Notes: generated by a model not told the origin, from the letters alone. 64,000 bases of DNA from Liolophura sinensis (GCF_032854445.1 NC_088300.1:74887005-74951004); one strand, 5' to 3'. Counted from the stretch's first letter, positions 25,501-35,769 are shown. Translations and numbers: made by a program.

Positions 25501-27410
25501 AGGGAGAATTGGTGTGGTTAGAGTAGATGGGCGAAAAGTGGGGGGAACTGGCGTAGCTGGATAAGTACTGTAAGTAGCTAGGGGAGTAAATGTACAGTTA
25601 GAAGGTCGAGGGCCGGGGAGAATTAGTGTAGTTTGAAAGGGAGGATGAGTAGCAAATAGAATAAGTGTATTCTGTAATGAGGTTACTCGCCCAAGAAGGT
25701 TGGTGAGACAGAAAACCAAACAGATGGCATGTACAATGAGCAAAAGAGAGTACTGAATTCTATGGAATAGGTGTGAGGTGAGATGTAGCGAAAAGTTACC
25801 ATTGCCTAACTCAAGATCCATACCGTACCCTCTGTCAGCTGAGTATTTCATCAGTTCAATAGCATTTGCCGGATCCCAGGCTGTGCCAGGACGATATAGG
25901 CTGTTCAGACCAAATATAAAGCTCAGGTTGGCCTCTTTGACAAATAGATTCAGCTCATCCCAATCTGCAGCTATAACCACAAAAGGAGCCGCATATGTCA
26001 TTTCCCTATCATACATGTATTTCCCCACGTTACACTGCCAGCAGATGATTCCAAATATGATAATGGTCTACTGCCTCAATAACAACATCATAGAGAATAG
26101 GGCATGAACATAATGTGTGCAAGTATCAATGTTATTCAGTATATCAATATATATATCACGCATTTATACAGTATATTTTATAGCACAGTGCTGTTATGTA
26201 CCGTGTGTATATACAGTGTATTTTATAGCACGATGTGATGTGTATCATGCATATATAAACTATATTTTATGACATTGTGCTATTTATTTATTTATTTGAT
26301 TGGTATTTTATGCCGTACTCAATAATACTTCACTTAAACGACGGCGGCCAGCATTATGGTGGGAGGAAACCGGCAGAGGGGGAACTCACGACCATCCGCA
26401 GTACATTATGGTATATCACAAATAGTATATTTCATGACACACTGTGATGTGTCATGTATGCAGAGGTAGCCGTTACACAGAGTTGTACGATGAATGACAA
26501 ATAGGCTCAGGCTGATGTATATGTATACGTGACCACTGAAAAACCCACTTTATAATTACTCCAGCCAAGGACAAAGTTTAAAATACAGCGAGTAAGATCG
26601 ACAATCTCGGTCACATGAGTAAAATGTAGGCTAAAACTCACATGTTATTGTAGAATTTGCAATGGCTGTCGTAGAATTCCCCACCTGATATATGAGGGAG
26701 TCGGCCGTAGTGCCTCCCACCCTCAGGTAGGCTGGGTACAGAGCCTTAGCCAAGGTGACAGCTACAGGGGACCTGGGGATAAGACCAGGAGCCATATATA
26801 ATACGCGTTAATAAAACATTGGTGCTAGCCTCATTGCATGTGCTGACTGAATGACTGAATGATTATGGATTAACGCTAATTTGGCACTACTGCAGCCATA
26901 TCGATGTTACTTGTATACTGATATTCCGTGCCACATTTTTATACATGCTAGCTTATAAGAAACTGAATGTGATATGTTGTCTACATCATACATGACCGGA
27001 GAACTTTGTGGAACAGACCCTTTAATGCAAACATATGGATTGCAAGCTGTAGTGAAATAGATCCACGATTCCTTTCATACACATTTCATCTTTCAAAGTT
27101 GGATTGGCCAAAGTTAAAATTTCTATCAATTAATTTTCTGTTAATGAATGTCCACATGCGCACGTGTAAAGTTCAGCGTTGATTTTAATCTTCCCTAATT
27201 TCAGTACACGCACTGTTGGTATTACCTGGGGTTGAACGCCTCCCATTTGTCTATGATAATTGCAGGATCCATGGCAACGCTTATAAACTTGTCACTGGTC
27301 ACAGACACGACACGGTCTGGCTGGGCCGTCACTTCCAAAACGGCCGGCCACACGGACTGTTGAGTCAGCAGAAATGAGAGAACCAACAACCACATAGCTG
27401 GTGACACCAT
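16439..27410 (-). CDS. HPSE-like: Heparanase gene C, alpha type, ten exons, complete
   Basis: A complete GH79 heparanase, predicted secreted. Exons: 27226-27410, 26642-26772, 25800-25970, 24884-25058, 24329-24376, 23397-23600, 21826-21946, 20704-20810, 17444-17587, 16439-16595. Phases fit throughout, giving 480 residues. Catalytic residues are Glu163 in ELGNEP, formed across the exon 3/4 junction, and Glu284 in [12 protein letters not shown], 121 residues apart. It differs from genes A and D in exon 2 ([15 protein letters not shown]), in one extra codon in exon 4 and in many substitutions, so it is a distinct paralogue. It has TATAAA 53 bases upstream of the ATG. The linker between the small and large subunits of human heparanase is missing. 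Intron 8 has only about five exon-8-derived units, next to a 72-bp array. Confidence 0.88.
16952..17121. mobile_element. Hairpin MITE-like repeat, heparanase C intron 9
   Basis: About 62 bases (ATAGATGGTTTAAATGGC onward) recur as an inverted copy at 17061-17121, with a loop of about 50 bases. The same structure is at 38504-38674 in gene A. Confidence 0.55.
17187..17340. mobile_element. MITE with GGGCCCAGTTGT-type termini, heparanase C intron 9
   Basis: The left end is GGGCCCAGTTGTGTTAAAAA and the right end CACTTTTGAACAACTGGCCC, an imperfect inverted pair about 150 bp apart. A second copy is at 38745-38891. Confidence 0.55.
17444..17587 (-). CDS. Heparanase C exon 9
   Basis: Encodes [20 protein letters not shown] and [16 protein letters not shown]. 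It is the same sequence as exon 9 of gene A apart from occasional bases. Confidence 0.87.
18000..19640. repeat. 72-bp minisatellite (two 36-bp halves), heparanase C intron 8
   Basis: Pyrimidine-rich units of 72 bp, each made of two related 36-bp halves around CCAATCTTTCTCCTACC and CCAATCTTTTTCCTTCCC. The unit length keeps a 416-codon plus-strand frame open (Phe, Pro, Leu, Ile only). Gene A has a shorter version at 39490-40000. Confidence 0.8.
20345..20703. repeat. 69-bp exon-8-derived minisatellite, heparanase C intron 8
   Basis: About five units beside true exon 8, each ending on the minus strand in CAGTAGTAGGTGAGTT or close. This is the smallest of the intact arrays. Confidence 0.8.
20704..20810 (-). 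CDS. Heparanase C exon 8
   Basis: Encodes [20 protein letters not shown], then [15 protein letters not shown] and AG before gtgagt. It is the same length as in A and D. Confidence 0.86.
21108..21460 (+). mobile_element. tRNA-derived SINE, second family, heparanase C intron 7
   Basis: The tRNA-like head has an A box at 21112-21123 (TAGCACAGTTGG) and a B box at 21167-21175 (GGTCGAGTC). It ends near the CACTCACTCACTCATTC run. It is not a functional tRNA because no cloverleaf anticodon arm is evident. Confidence 0.55.
21470..21575 (+). mobile_element. SINE tail fragment, heparanase C intron 7
   Basis: A 5'-truncated fragment of the main SINE family: ATAATGCTTGCCGCC, then CACCAATCAAATAAATAAAT. 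Confidence 0.5.
21826..21946 (-). CDS. Heparanase C exon 7
   Basis: Encodes [19 protein letters not shown] and [19 protein letters not shown]. The acceptor is actgatag. Unlike genes B and D, no 54-bp junction array lies beside it. Confidence 0.87.
22160..23370. repeat. 54-bp minisatellite, heparanase C intron 6
   Basis: Units of about 54 bp containing GAGTAACGATGGATTC and CCTAGGAAGAAAAGTAATGG, decaying to the right, with a poly-G run near 23003. It is unrelated to the exon-7 junction unit in gene D. Confidence 0.75.
23397..23600 (-). CDS. Heparanase C exon 6 (nucleophile exon)
   Basis: Encodes [16 protein letters not shown] and [12 protein letters not shown], ending FVAGFM. Glu284 is the predicted nucleophile. 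Confidence 0.89.
24329..24376 (-). CDS. Heparanase C exon 5
   Basis: The 48-bp micro-exon encoding [15 protein letters not shown], with gttttcag and gtaagt sites. Confidence 0.85.
24884..25058 (-). CDS. Heparanase C exon 4
   Basis: Begins [19 protein letters not shown] and ends FTQSYLQ. It is 175 bp, one codon longer than in genes A and D. The acceptor is tgcaacag. Confidence 0.86.
25310..25690. repeat. Purine-rich degenerate repeat, heparanase C intron 3
   Basis: Loose repeats around GGAGAATTAGTGTA every 35-40 bases. No coding signal was seen. Confidence 0.45.
25800..25970 (-). CDS. Heparanase C exon 3
   Basis: Encodes [20 protein letters not shown], then LNSLYRPG and ELGN. The acceptor is ggttatag and the donor gtaact. 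Confidence 0.86.
26110..26470. repeat. AT-rich tandem repeat split by a SINE, heparanase C intron 2
   Basis: Units of about 44 bp around TATATTTTATAGCAC run from 26110 to 26280 and resume at 26403. A SINE fragment sits at 26283-26402. Confidence 0.5.
26283..26402 (-). mobile_element. Truncated SINE, heparanase C intron 2
   Basis: Tail and core of the main SINE (TTTATTTGATTGGTATTTTA and ACGACGGCGGCCAGCATTAT) without the tRNA head. Confidence 0.55.
26642..26772 (-). CDS. Heparanase C exon 2
   Basis: Encodes [20 protein letters not shown], then [13 protein letters not shown]. It is 131 bp, with tccccag and gtgagt sites. It carries no long open frame, so it is found only by homology to exon 2 of the other copies. 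Confidence 0.85.
27226..27410 (-). CDS. Heparanase C exon 1
   Basis: ATG at 27410. The leader is [19 protein letters not shown], followed by [19 protein letters not shown]. It ends AACCCCAG before gtaata. It is a near-copy of the exon at 97-284. Confidence 0.87.
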
Positions 27411-28172
27411 GGCTTACCTAACAGGACTCAACACTGACACAGCCCTAGATCCTCGGTATGCCTTTATATTCATGTCAAGTTTGATCTATTTGTTTGTGAG
27501 ATATCACGAGGTGTGAATGCTGTACGGCTTATCTGCAGTACATTGTTTCAGTTTCATATATGTACAGTTGTCTTCACTCAGGGTTAAGACCTATAAGTTG
27601 ACATCATTATGGATGATAGTAACTTGCACATGGCTTGGCACAATTTCACGATAATGTCTATAAAACAAGTTGTATGTACAACTCACAATATTGCAAACGA
27701 ACTAAAAAAGAAAAAAGTACCTGCCCAAAGTGTAATGTCTTTGGGGGTGCCTATAAAGGTAACTTTTATGAACATTAAACTGGAGCAACTGGTTCTGGTA
27801 TTTTACAGCCGTACTGAAGAATTGTACACTTTTATTACAGTTATCAGATTCATAGCTGAGGGAAACCGGCAATAAAGGAGTAAACCGCCGACCTTCGCCA
27901 GGTGTGCCACAGCAAAATTTCCAGAGCTGGATTCGAACACACAGCCGCATTGGTCAAGAATCTGCTAGTTGCAGCGAGCCAGGGCTTTAAAGTAAAGAAG
28001 GTTAACCGATATCATACATATAAGCCTGAATCGAAAATATTCATGCATAAAATAGAGATGGTGTTTATTATTCCAAAAGAACGAACAACACAAAATGGGC
28101 TTTAAGGGTGTGTGGATATTTTTATTTCGCATCAAAAATATGGTATAACTGGATGATGAAGTGCACTTAGCA
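27411..28172. other. Intergenic spacer between heparanase C and B
   Basis: Promoter side of gene C and 3' UTR of gene B. It is part of the 2.5-kb duplication shared with 1-2560. No other gene was seen. Confidence 0.5.
27463..27468 (-). promoter_or_regulatory. TATA box of heparanase C
   Basis: TATAAA on the minus strand, 53 bases before the ATG. The implied 5' UTR is about 25 bases. Confidence 0.45.
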
Positions 28173-28323
28173 TCAGGTACCCATACACGCGGCTGCCTCA
28201 GAATTAGGGACAACAATAAATGCAAACGAGAATAGCAGAAGAGGGGCTTGAGATGGGAGAATTTTCGGCGGCAAGGAAGGTCCAGATATCAGCACCAGCA
28301 GTTTACCACTCAGATTCAGCTCC
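28173..28323 (-). pseudogene. Heparanase B exon 10
   Basis: Open, six bases shorter than in D, with [19 protein letters not shown] then a stop. It is followed by AATAAA at 28121-28126. Confidence 0.75.
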
Positions 28324-28564
28324 CTGAAACACAGTACAAGTCGACAAGTCGAAAAGACTTTCAAGGAATTGATCTTGCTTTTATCAGGTCAGCCGAAGTT
28401 TTAATGTTGAATTGTTTATTTTGTTGCATAAGACTAGGTAACAATGTTGAACTGATATTATTATACATAATACATTTACAATCACTTAATAATATATTTT
28501 AGACACACTGTTTATTTAATGTTAAACATATAACCCTTTCATTTTGGTTGTCAACAAGCCTTAC

Positions 28565-28708
28565 CTTGTCACCAAGGATGTATCGTCACCAGACGTCAGC
28601 TCGAAAACATGCAAGTCAATACCCCTAAACTGGGGGAAGGACATACTCATGGATGTGTTGTATAGATTCATCGCGTAGAATGTGATTGCCCCGGGGCCAT
28701 AACCAGAC
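28565..28708 (-). pseudogene. Heparanase B exon 9
   Basis: Open and 144 bp, with [20 protein letters not shown] and intact sites. It is probably not expressed as part of an enzyme. Confidence 0.75.
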
Positions 28709-29519
28709 CTAGAGACAAATGAAACACTTACAGTATTGTACAAAGTATTCGTTGGTGAAATACACAACATACACATGTAAAAATACGTCCTCTGCTTAAG
28801 CATTGGTGGTAGGGATGTTACTACTGTCCCAGCATTTACAGGGACAGTTGGAATAAAACCGTAACTGAGGTCTACTAACAAGGGTTTTACGTTATGTGTG
28901 ACTTTGCCAACTATCACACTGTTTTTTAATACATGTACTACATACCTTACATCATTCCAAAATATTTCAAACTATATAGAAAACCAGCCAAGCATATGAA
29001 ACCGTCTACCCTGTTTTCCTCAGAAAATATCGCAGTGTTCCAGTTTGAAAGTATCTATAAAATGAACATACATCAGTATTGGTATTAAGCCATCACCATT
29101 CACTGAGAAGCAGTTTTGTGGTCAGCTAATGTATTCGCTACATTGCTCGTTTGTATCATCTGCATATCTTTTCTCAATGTGACGCTGCTTCTCTCACCAT
29201 TTGTGTCTCTGTGACAAAGTTCACCAATGTTATTCTTTCATCGCATACTTTTCCCAACATCAAAAATGTTTGTATACATATACGACACCAATACCCTGTT
29301 CCCATGGTGAAAATTTAACCTTCTCGGCTCTCAGCTGGACTAAACCCGCGGAGCTGTTTTGACAGCTATTACCACTGACGCCAAGGTTACAAACTACATG
29401 TTTTACAGAGTAACTACGAAGAAGAACACTTAGAATCCTCTTGAACTTTCATTAGTTAGAACACATTCTAAATTACATTTTAATTAAACATAAAACAGAA
29501 CGTTTCATGTGTCCTTTTG

Positions 29520-31570
29520 CAACCTTAGGAAGTTGTCAAACTAGCACAGTGAATGTAAACCCTATGTTTCTCCTGTGTTTGCACTGTACACAGAACAACG
29601 CACCTACTCCTAGTACAGAGAATATAAACCCTGAGTTTCTCCTGTGGTTTCCCATGCTCAGAACAACTCATATACTGCTGGTAAAGTGACTGTACATCCT
29701 GAGTTTCTTCTGTGATGTCCTGTGCTCACAACTCACCTATTTTCTGGTACAGTGGCTGTAGACCCTGAGTTTCTCCTGTGTCTGCCCTGTATTCACAAGA
29801 ACTCACCTCCAGCTGATACGGTGACTGTAAAACCCGAGTTTCTCCTGTGATGTCCTGTACTCAGAACAACTCACTGTACTGCTGGTACAGTGACTATAAA
29901 CCCTGAGTTTCCCCTGCATTCACATCAATTCACCTACTGCGTGTTGAGTGACTGTAAACCCTGAGTTTCTCCTGTGATATCCTGTATCAGAACAACTCAC
30001 CAACTACTGGTACAGTAACTGTAGACCCTGAGTTTCCCCTGTGTCTGTTCTGTACTCAGAACAACTCACCAACTACTGGTACAGTAACTGTAGACCCTGA
30101 GTTTCTCCTGTGATGTTCTGTGCTCAGAACAACTCACCTACTGCTGGCATAGGGTGATTATTAATCCGATTTTCTCAGGTGTTTGCCCGTACTCAGATCA
30201 ACTCACCTACTGCTGATACGGTGACCGTAAAACCCTGAGTTTTATGATGTCAGAATATCTCACCTAACTGCTGGCATAGTGACTGTAGACCCTGGGTTTC
30301 TCCTGTGTGTGCCCTGTACTCACAACAACTCACCCACTGCTGATACGGTGACTGTAAAAAAAATCCGCATTTCTCCTGTGATGTCCTGTCCTCAGAACAA
30401 CTCACCCACTGCTGGTACAGTGACTCTAAACCCTGAATTTCTCCTGTGATATCCTGTGCTTAGAACAACTCACCTACTGCTGGCACAGTGAGTTTAAACC
30501 CTAAGTTTCTCCTGTTTTTGCCTTGTACTCAGATCAATTCACCTCCTCCTTGTACAGTGAGTGTAAACCCTAAGTTTCTCCTGTGATGTCCTGCGCTCAG
30601 AACAACTGGTCAGCTGCTGTTACAAAGACCGTAGACCGTGAGTTCCGAATGTACTAAGAAAAAACTCACCTACTACTGGTTCACTGACTGTAGACCTTGG
30701 GAATCTGCTGAGTTTGCCCTCAACTCAGAACAACTCACCTGCTGCTGGTACAGTGATGGTAGACCCTGAGTTTCTCCTGTGATGTCCTGTACTAACAAAA
30801 ACTCACCTACTGCTAGTACAGTGAATATACACCCTGAATTTCTCCTGTGATGCCCTGTGATCAGAACAACTCTCTTACTGCTGTTACGGTGATTGCTGCC
30901 CTGAGCTTCTCCTGTGTTTGTTCTGTACTCAGAACAATGTATCCATTATTGGCTCAGTAACTGTAGACCCTGAGTTTCTCCTGTGATGTCCTTTGCTAAT
31001 AAAAACTCACCTACTGGTAATACAGTGACTGTAGACCCTTAGTTTCTTCTGTGATGTCCTGTGATCAGAACAACTTACTTGCTGCTATTAGAGTGATTGT
31101 CAATCCTTTGCCCTGTACCTACAAACACCTGCTGCTGATGCGGTGACTATCCTGATTTTCTCAGGTGTTCGCCCTGTACTCACATCAACTCACCTACTGC
31201 TAATACGGTGACTGTAAATCCCTGTTTTTCTGTGATGTCCTGTGGTCAGAAAAACTCATCTACTGCTGTTACAGTGACGGTTAGACTGCGAGTTTCTAAT
31301 GTACTAAGAAAAACTCACCTCCTGCTAGTACAGTGACTGTAGACCCTGAGTTTCTCCTGTGATGTCCTGTGCCACAACAACTCACCTACTGCTGATGCAG
31401 TGACTATAAACCCTGAGTTTCTCCTGTGTTTGTTTTGCATTCAGAACAACCCTTCAACTACTCGCACAGTGACTGTAGACTATGGCTTTCTTATGTTTTT
31501 GTCCTATACTAAGTACAACTCACTTAGAAGTGATACAGTGACTGTAAACCCTGAGTTTCTGCCTGTGATA
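29520..31570. repeat. 69-bp exon-8-derived minisatellite, heparanase B (main part)
   Basis: About thirty diverged units of the exon-8/donor repeat. The first 180 bp are near-identical to the start of the array in gene D. A short continuation lies at 32786-32890 across the inserted retroelement. Confidence 0.82.
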
Positions 31571-31746
31571 TAAGCGTCAAGTCCGACATTCCTATACCAT
31601 TCGTAGTCCGTAAAGGGCGTTCCAAGCCGATAATCGCAAGATCCATTTCCACAACAACGTTTAACACTAACTCCCGAAAACAAAGGTATGTAAGAAATTA
31701 TACAAATAAGAAATAAAGCGGTAACACACAAGAGAGAAGCGGTCAT
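31504..31746 (-). CDS. Putative secreted peptide fused to an exon-8 repeat unit
   Basis: An 80-codon frame from ATG at 31746. Residues 1-25 look like a signal peptide (SLLCVTALFLICIISYIPLF). A KR dibasic site follows, then CCGNGSC and a stretch ending AYITGR, which looks like an amidation and cleavage signal. The last ~20 codons read into a degenerate heparanase exon-8 unit, whose donor (TCTAAGTGAGT) could end an exon. It might be a neuropeptide-like precursor exon, but only three cysteines follow the leader and I do not recognise the family. It could be a chance frame in inserted DNA. Confidence 0.3.
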   Translation of the reverse strand: MTASLLCVTALFLICIISYIPLFSGVSVKRCCGNGSCDYRLGTPFTDYEWYRNVGLDAYITGRNSGFTVTVSLLSELYLV

Positions 31747-32227
31747 CAGTTTTCAATGATGCCGGCAGACAATGAATATTCCAGGGATGAATTCCATATC
31801 AAAGTTCAAATTCGTAGTCCGTGAATGAGTTCCATGTCAAATAACAGCTAAACAAGTATCTCAGTCGCGCTTTCATTGCAAACTGTTCATAAAGGCACCA
31901 TGCTGATGTAATTAGCATGGCTACCTTTACGGCCCCTAGCCCCAGGTTAAGCGGTATTAGATACAGTTTGAAAATGACGAGCGTTACAGACCCTAACCGA
32001 TCAGATTATGATTCGAAAGTAACGGACGATTACGTCTTTCCCGTTTATATGTAGGCCTAAAGATCTCATGCTACAAGAGGCGCCATCTATGATGTTACAC
32101 ATGACATACAAGATAGACGGTTACACTGGGCAACCAGCGCCATCTATGTTGTTAAATACCATGTGCGTGATAGATATGTACATAGGGATAACAGCGCCGT
32201 CTGTGTGGTTGATCACAATGCAGATCG
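31747..32227. other. Inserted DNA with three GCGCC-ATCTATG motifs
   Basis: No gene seen. GCGCCATCTATG or a close variant occurs near 32079, 32138 and 32192. A short duplication (ATTCGTAGTCCGT) occurs at about 31602 and 31810. It is probably the 3' part of the retroelement insertion. Confidence 0.35.
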
Positions 32228-32785
32228 TCAGAGATTCTGAACGCTCTGTCCATACCTGCCAACGAGAGTGTTATATTCATTGTAAAATTTGAGAAACTTA
32301 GAATGAAGGCGTTTGATGGAGTATCCTTGACAAACTAGTTTTTGAACTAGCAACTTGTGACGCAGATTAAAGTCATCACAATTAACGCAAGATCTGACAA
32401 ATGCTACAAGGCGAGATATGTATACGCCATATGCAGGACCCTTTGGTATATTGCTATCTAAATAAGGATAATTTACAATATCAGAATTGAAATTATCCCT
32501 TTTGTCGTAAAGGCGGCGTGAAATGAGACCTTGTCCGTCTTTGTACAGATATAGATCCAAATAAGATGTACCATCAGGACTATCTGTTGTCTCCTTTAAA
32601 TCCAATGAAGGCGTATAGATTTCCTTCACCGCTTCAGCAATATGGGGATTATTTAACGCCAGTAGATCATCAATATACCGCTTGGTAAATGAAAAGGATC
32701 GAGCTTTAAAGATATTACTTTTAAGTAATTTCTGCATATAGTCGTATTCATATGAAAACAGGTATAGGTCTGCTTGTCCATGTCC
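32228..32785 (-). mobile_element. 5'-truncated reverse-transcriptase fragment
   Basis: About 185 codons, open to a stop at 32228, containing FTKRYIDDLLALNNP (the YIDD polymerase box). SYLDLYLYKDGQ and LYDKRDNFNSDIVNYP follow, then AYGVYISRLVAFVRSC. This belongs to a widespread invertebrate reverse-transcriptase family whose clade I cannot assign with certainty. The upstream catalytic part is missing. The fragment starts abruptly inside a heparanase exon-8 repeat unit at about 32785, as expected for a 5'-truncated insertion. Confidence 0.65.
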
Positions 32786-32889
32786 TGTGCTCACTACAAC
32801 TCACCTAGTGCTGGTGCGGTGACTCGTCCTGTGTTTTACTCATGTGTTTTTCCTATACTTTTGCCCTCAACCCAGAACAACTCACCTAC

Positions 32890-34090
32890 AACTGGTTAGC
32901 TTGTCCACCCATCTAACAGCGTTACAACAGAGCCAGATAATGACTAGCCTTAGCTTATCCAGCCACATAACTGTGTTATAACAGAGCCAGGTAATGACTA
33001 GACTTAGCTGGTCCATCCACCTAACAGTGTTATAACAGAGCCAGATAATGAATAGCCTTGGCTTGTCCATCCACATAGCAGTGTTATAACAGAATCAGAC
33101 AATAACTTCTAGCCCTGACTTGTCTAGCCACATAGCAGTGTTATAACAGAGCCAGATAATGACTAGCCCTGACTTGTCTAGCCACATAGCAGTGTTATAA
33201 CAGAGCCAGATAATGACTTACCCTGACTTGTCAAGCCACATGACAGTGTTATAACAGAACCAGATAATGACTAGCCCTGACTTGTCTAGCCACATAGCAG
33301 TGTTATAACAGAACCAGACAATGACTAGCCCTGGCTTGTCCATCCACATAGCAGTGTTATAACAGAACCAGATAATGATTAGCCCTGACTTGTCCAGCCA
33401 CATGACAGTGTTATAACAGAACCAGATAATGACTAGCCCTGACTTGTCCAGCCACATGACAGTGTTATAACAGAACCAGATAATGACTAGACTTAGCTTG
33501 CCCATCCACATGACAGTGTTATAACAGAACCAGATAATGACTAGCCTTGGCTTGTCCATCCACATAGTAGTGTTATAACAAAATCAGACAATAACTACTA
33601 GTCCTGGCTTGCCCATCCACATAGCAGTGTTATAACAGAACCAGATAATGACTAGCCTTGGCTTGTCCATCCACATAGCAGTGTTATAAAAAAATCAGAC
33701 AATAACTACTAGCCCTGGCTTGTCTAGCCACATAGCAGTGTTATAACAGAGCCAGATAATGACTAGCCCTGACTTGTTCAGCCACATGACAGTGTTATAA
33801 CAGAACCAGATAATGACTAGGCTTAGCTTGCCCATCCACGTAGTAGTGTTATAACAGAACCAGATAATGACTAGCCCTGGCTTGTCTATCCATATAGCAG
33901 TGTTATAACAAAAACAAACAATAACTACTAGCCCTGGCTTGTCTAGCCACATAGCAGTGTTATAACAGAGCCAGATAATGACTAGCCCTAACTTGTCCAG
34001 CCACATAACAGTGTTATAACAGAACCAGATAATGACTAGCCCTGACTTGTCCATCCACATGACAGTGTTATAACAGAACCAGATAATGAC
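32890..34090. repeat. 54-bp exon-7-junction minisatellite, heparanase B
   Basis: About twenty-two units related to the array in gene D. Its left end joins an exon-8-type unit directly, with no exon 7 body between them. Confidence 0.82.
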
Positions 34091-34382
34091 TAGCCTAATA
34101 TCTTTATCTTTTAATGATTAAAATAAGACTTTCTGCATAGGTTTGTGCAAGTGCATATAGATGCATGGTTTATATAACAATTTCATGTACCGTACACTTA
34201 CCTAAGTTATCTATCTTTTATCAAGCTTCTGTCCCTGTTTCCTCAATCAATACACCTGACCATCGGCAGAAATACTTTAGTCTAACACAAAACACCTTTC
34301 ATACACATAAAACTATAAATACTGAAAGCTTGCTCGGTTAATGTCAAAGCATTCTGTGGTCATATCAACTGAAATTCCTTAC

Positions 34383-34585
34383 ATGAATCCTGCGATGAAT
34401 GTGTCGGACACTCCTGGAACACAACCCCCGTAGGCTGAACTAGTTTCTCCCACCCAGAATTCTGTGTACCGTGAGACAGGTTACGAAGAATTTCCTGCGC
34501 TTCTGTCATATCTGGGATGAAACTGTCCAGTCTAGACGCGTCTATAAAGTCCGCGGCTTTGGCTTCGTGTCCATTCATACAATAA
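34383..34585 (-). pseudogene. Heparanase B exon 6, frameshifted
   Basis: 203 bp instead of 204. One T is missing in the run before TTCTGG, so the frame is lost before the GETSS motif. Confidence 0.8.
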
Positions 34586-35322
34586 CTGGAAGAGAACTTA
34601 AAATATCCTTATCTCAGACAGCTAGTTCAAACTAAAGAAATAAGTGGGGTTTACTTCAAATGTATTTAATTTACTCTAATTAAAAGCAGAGATTGTATGT
34701 AAATCACCATTTGGTCTATTCTACTCCACCAATCCTACGGGTGTGGTTCTCTCAGCCAGTGTCAAAGCTTATGACAAATTTAAGCGCAGGCTTTGACGGA
34801 GAATCCATTTTTATCAAATTCTAATCACTGAGACATTCCCTGATCACAGATCAAGTTATCTTCATGAATCCTAGGGAAATATTTGCCACACAGTGCTTTT
34901 CGTTTCATGCAATCACGTCATTAGAGTAGATAAATAAGAGTCCTGCAAGAGTTCAAAAACAGGTTAGGTATGACTGCAAACAATTTATTGGGTTTCAGTC
35001 GGGGTAAATGGGCCGTAACTGACTCTACGATCCAAAGATCTCTTCGTCGATAGACGTGGCTCTGGTAAGACTTTTTACATAGCACATTGTCAAGGTGTTT
35101 CCATTGCTCTAACTCTTTCAGCGTTAATGCAACATTATAATTTTAACAGGTGTACAGCACTTAGCAGATACCATCCACACCAGGATTATATGCTGAAGCT
35201 GAACCAGCGACTTCTACCAATGATCAAACATTACCCAACCCTCTAAAGAAAACTACTCGGCTGCCCAACTAGCAATGGCCTTATGTTGGTACAAGAAAAA
35301 TCGATAGTGTATCCCTTCCTAC

Positions 35323-35769
35323 CATTGCCTAACTCCAAGTCGGGGCCTCCGTGGCTCAGTCGGTTAGCGCGCTAGCGCAGCATAATGACCCAGGAGCCTC
35401 TCACCAATGCGGTCGCTGTGAGTTCAAGTCCAGCTCATGCTGGCTTCCTCTCCGGCCGTAAGTGGGAAGGTCTGTCAGCAACCTGCGGATGGTCGTGGTT
35501 TCCCCCGGGCTCTGCCCGGTTTCCACCACCATAATGCTGGCCGCCGTCGTTTAAGTGAAATATTCTTGAGTACGACGTAAAACACCAATCAAATAAAATA
35601 AATAAACTCCAAGTCCAGAACGTAGCCCTTGTCAGCTGAGTATTTCATTAGTTCAATTGCATTTGCTGGATCCCAAGCTGTTCCAGAACGATACAGGCTG
35701 TTTTAGACCACATATCAGGCTTACGTTGGCCTGTGTGGCAAACTGGGTTTAGTTCATCCAACGTTGTGG
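35323..35769 (-). pseudogene. Heparanase B exon 3 interrupted by a SINE
   Basis: Exon 3 homology lies on both sides of the SINE at 35342-35604. An extra T (CTGTTTTAGACC) and changes near the 5' end break the frame as well. Confidence 0.8.
35342..35604 (+). mobile_element. Full-length tRNA-derived SINE in heparanase B exon 3
   Basis: The head has an A box at 35352-35363 (TGGCTCAGTCGG) and a B box at 35422-35430 (GTTCAAGTC). The conserved core (ATAATGCTGGCCGCCGTCGT) and a CAAATAAAATAAATAAA tail follow. It is flanked by AACTCCAAGTC at 35331-35341 and 35605-35615, a perfect 11-bp target duplication. Confidence 0.85.

Noticed and set aside
27411-27425. An AGGTAAGC donor-like sequence just upstream of the heparanase C start codon
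   Set aside because: It would require an untranslated first exon whose start is only about ten bases past the TATA box. It is probably chance, although it is also present in gene E.
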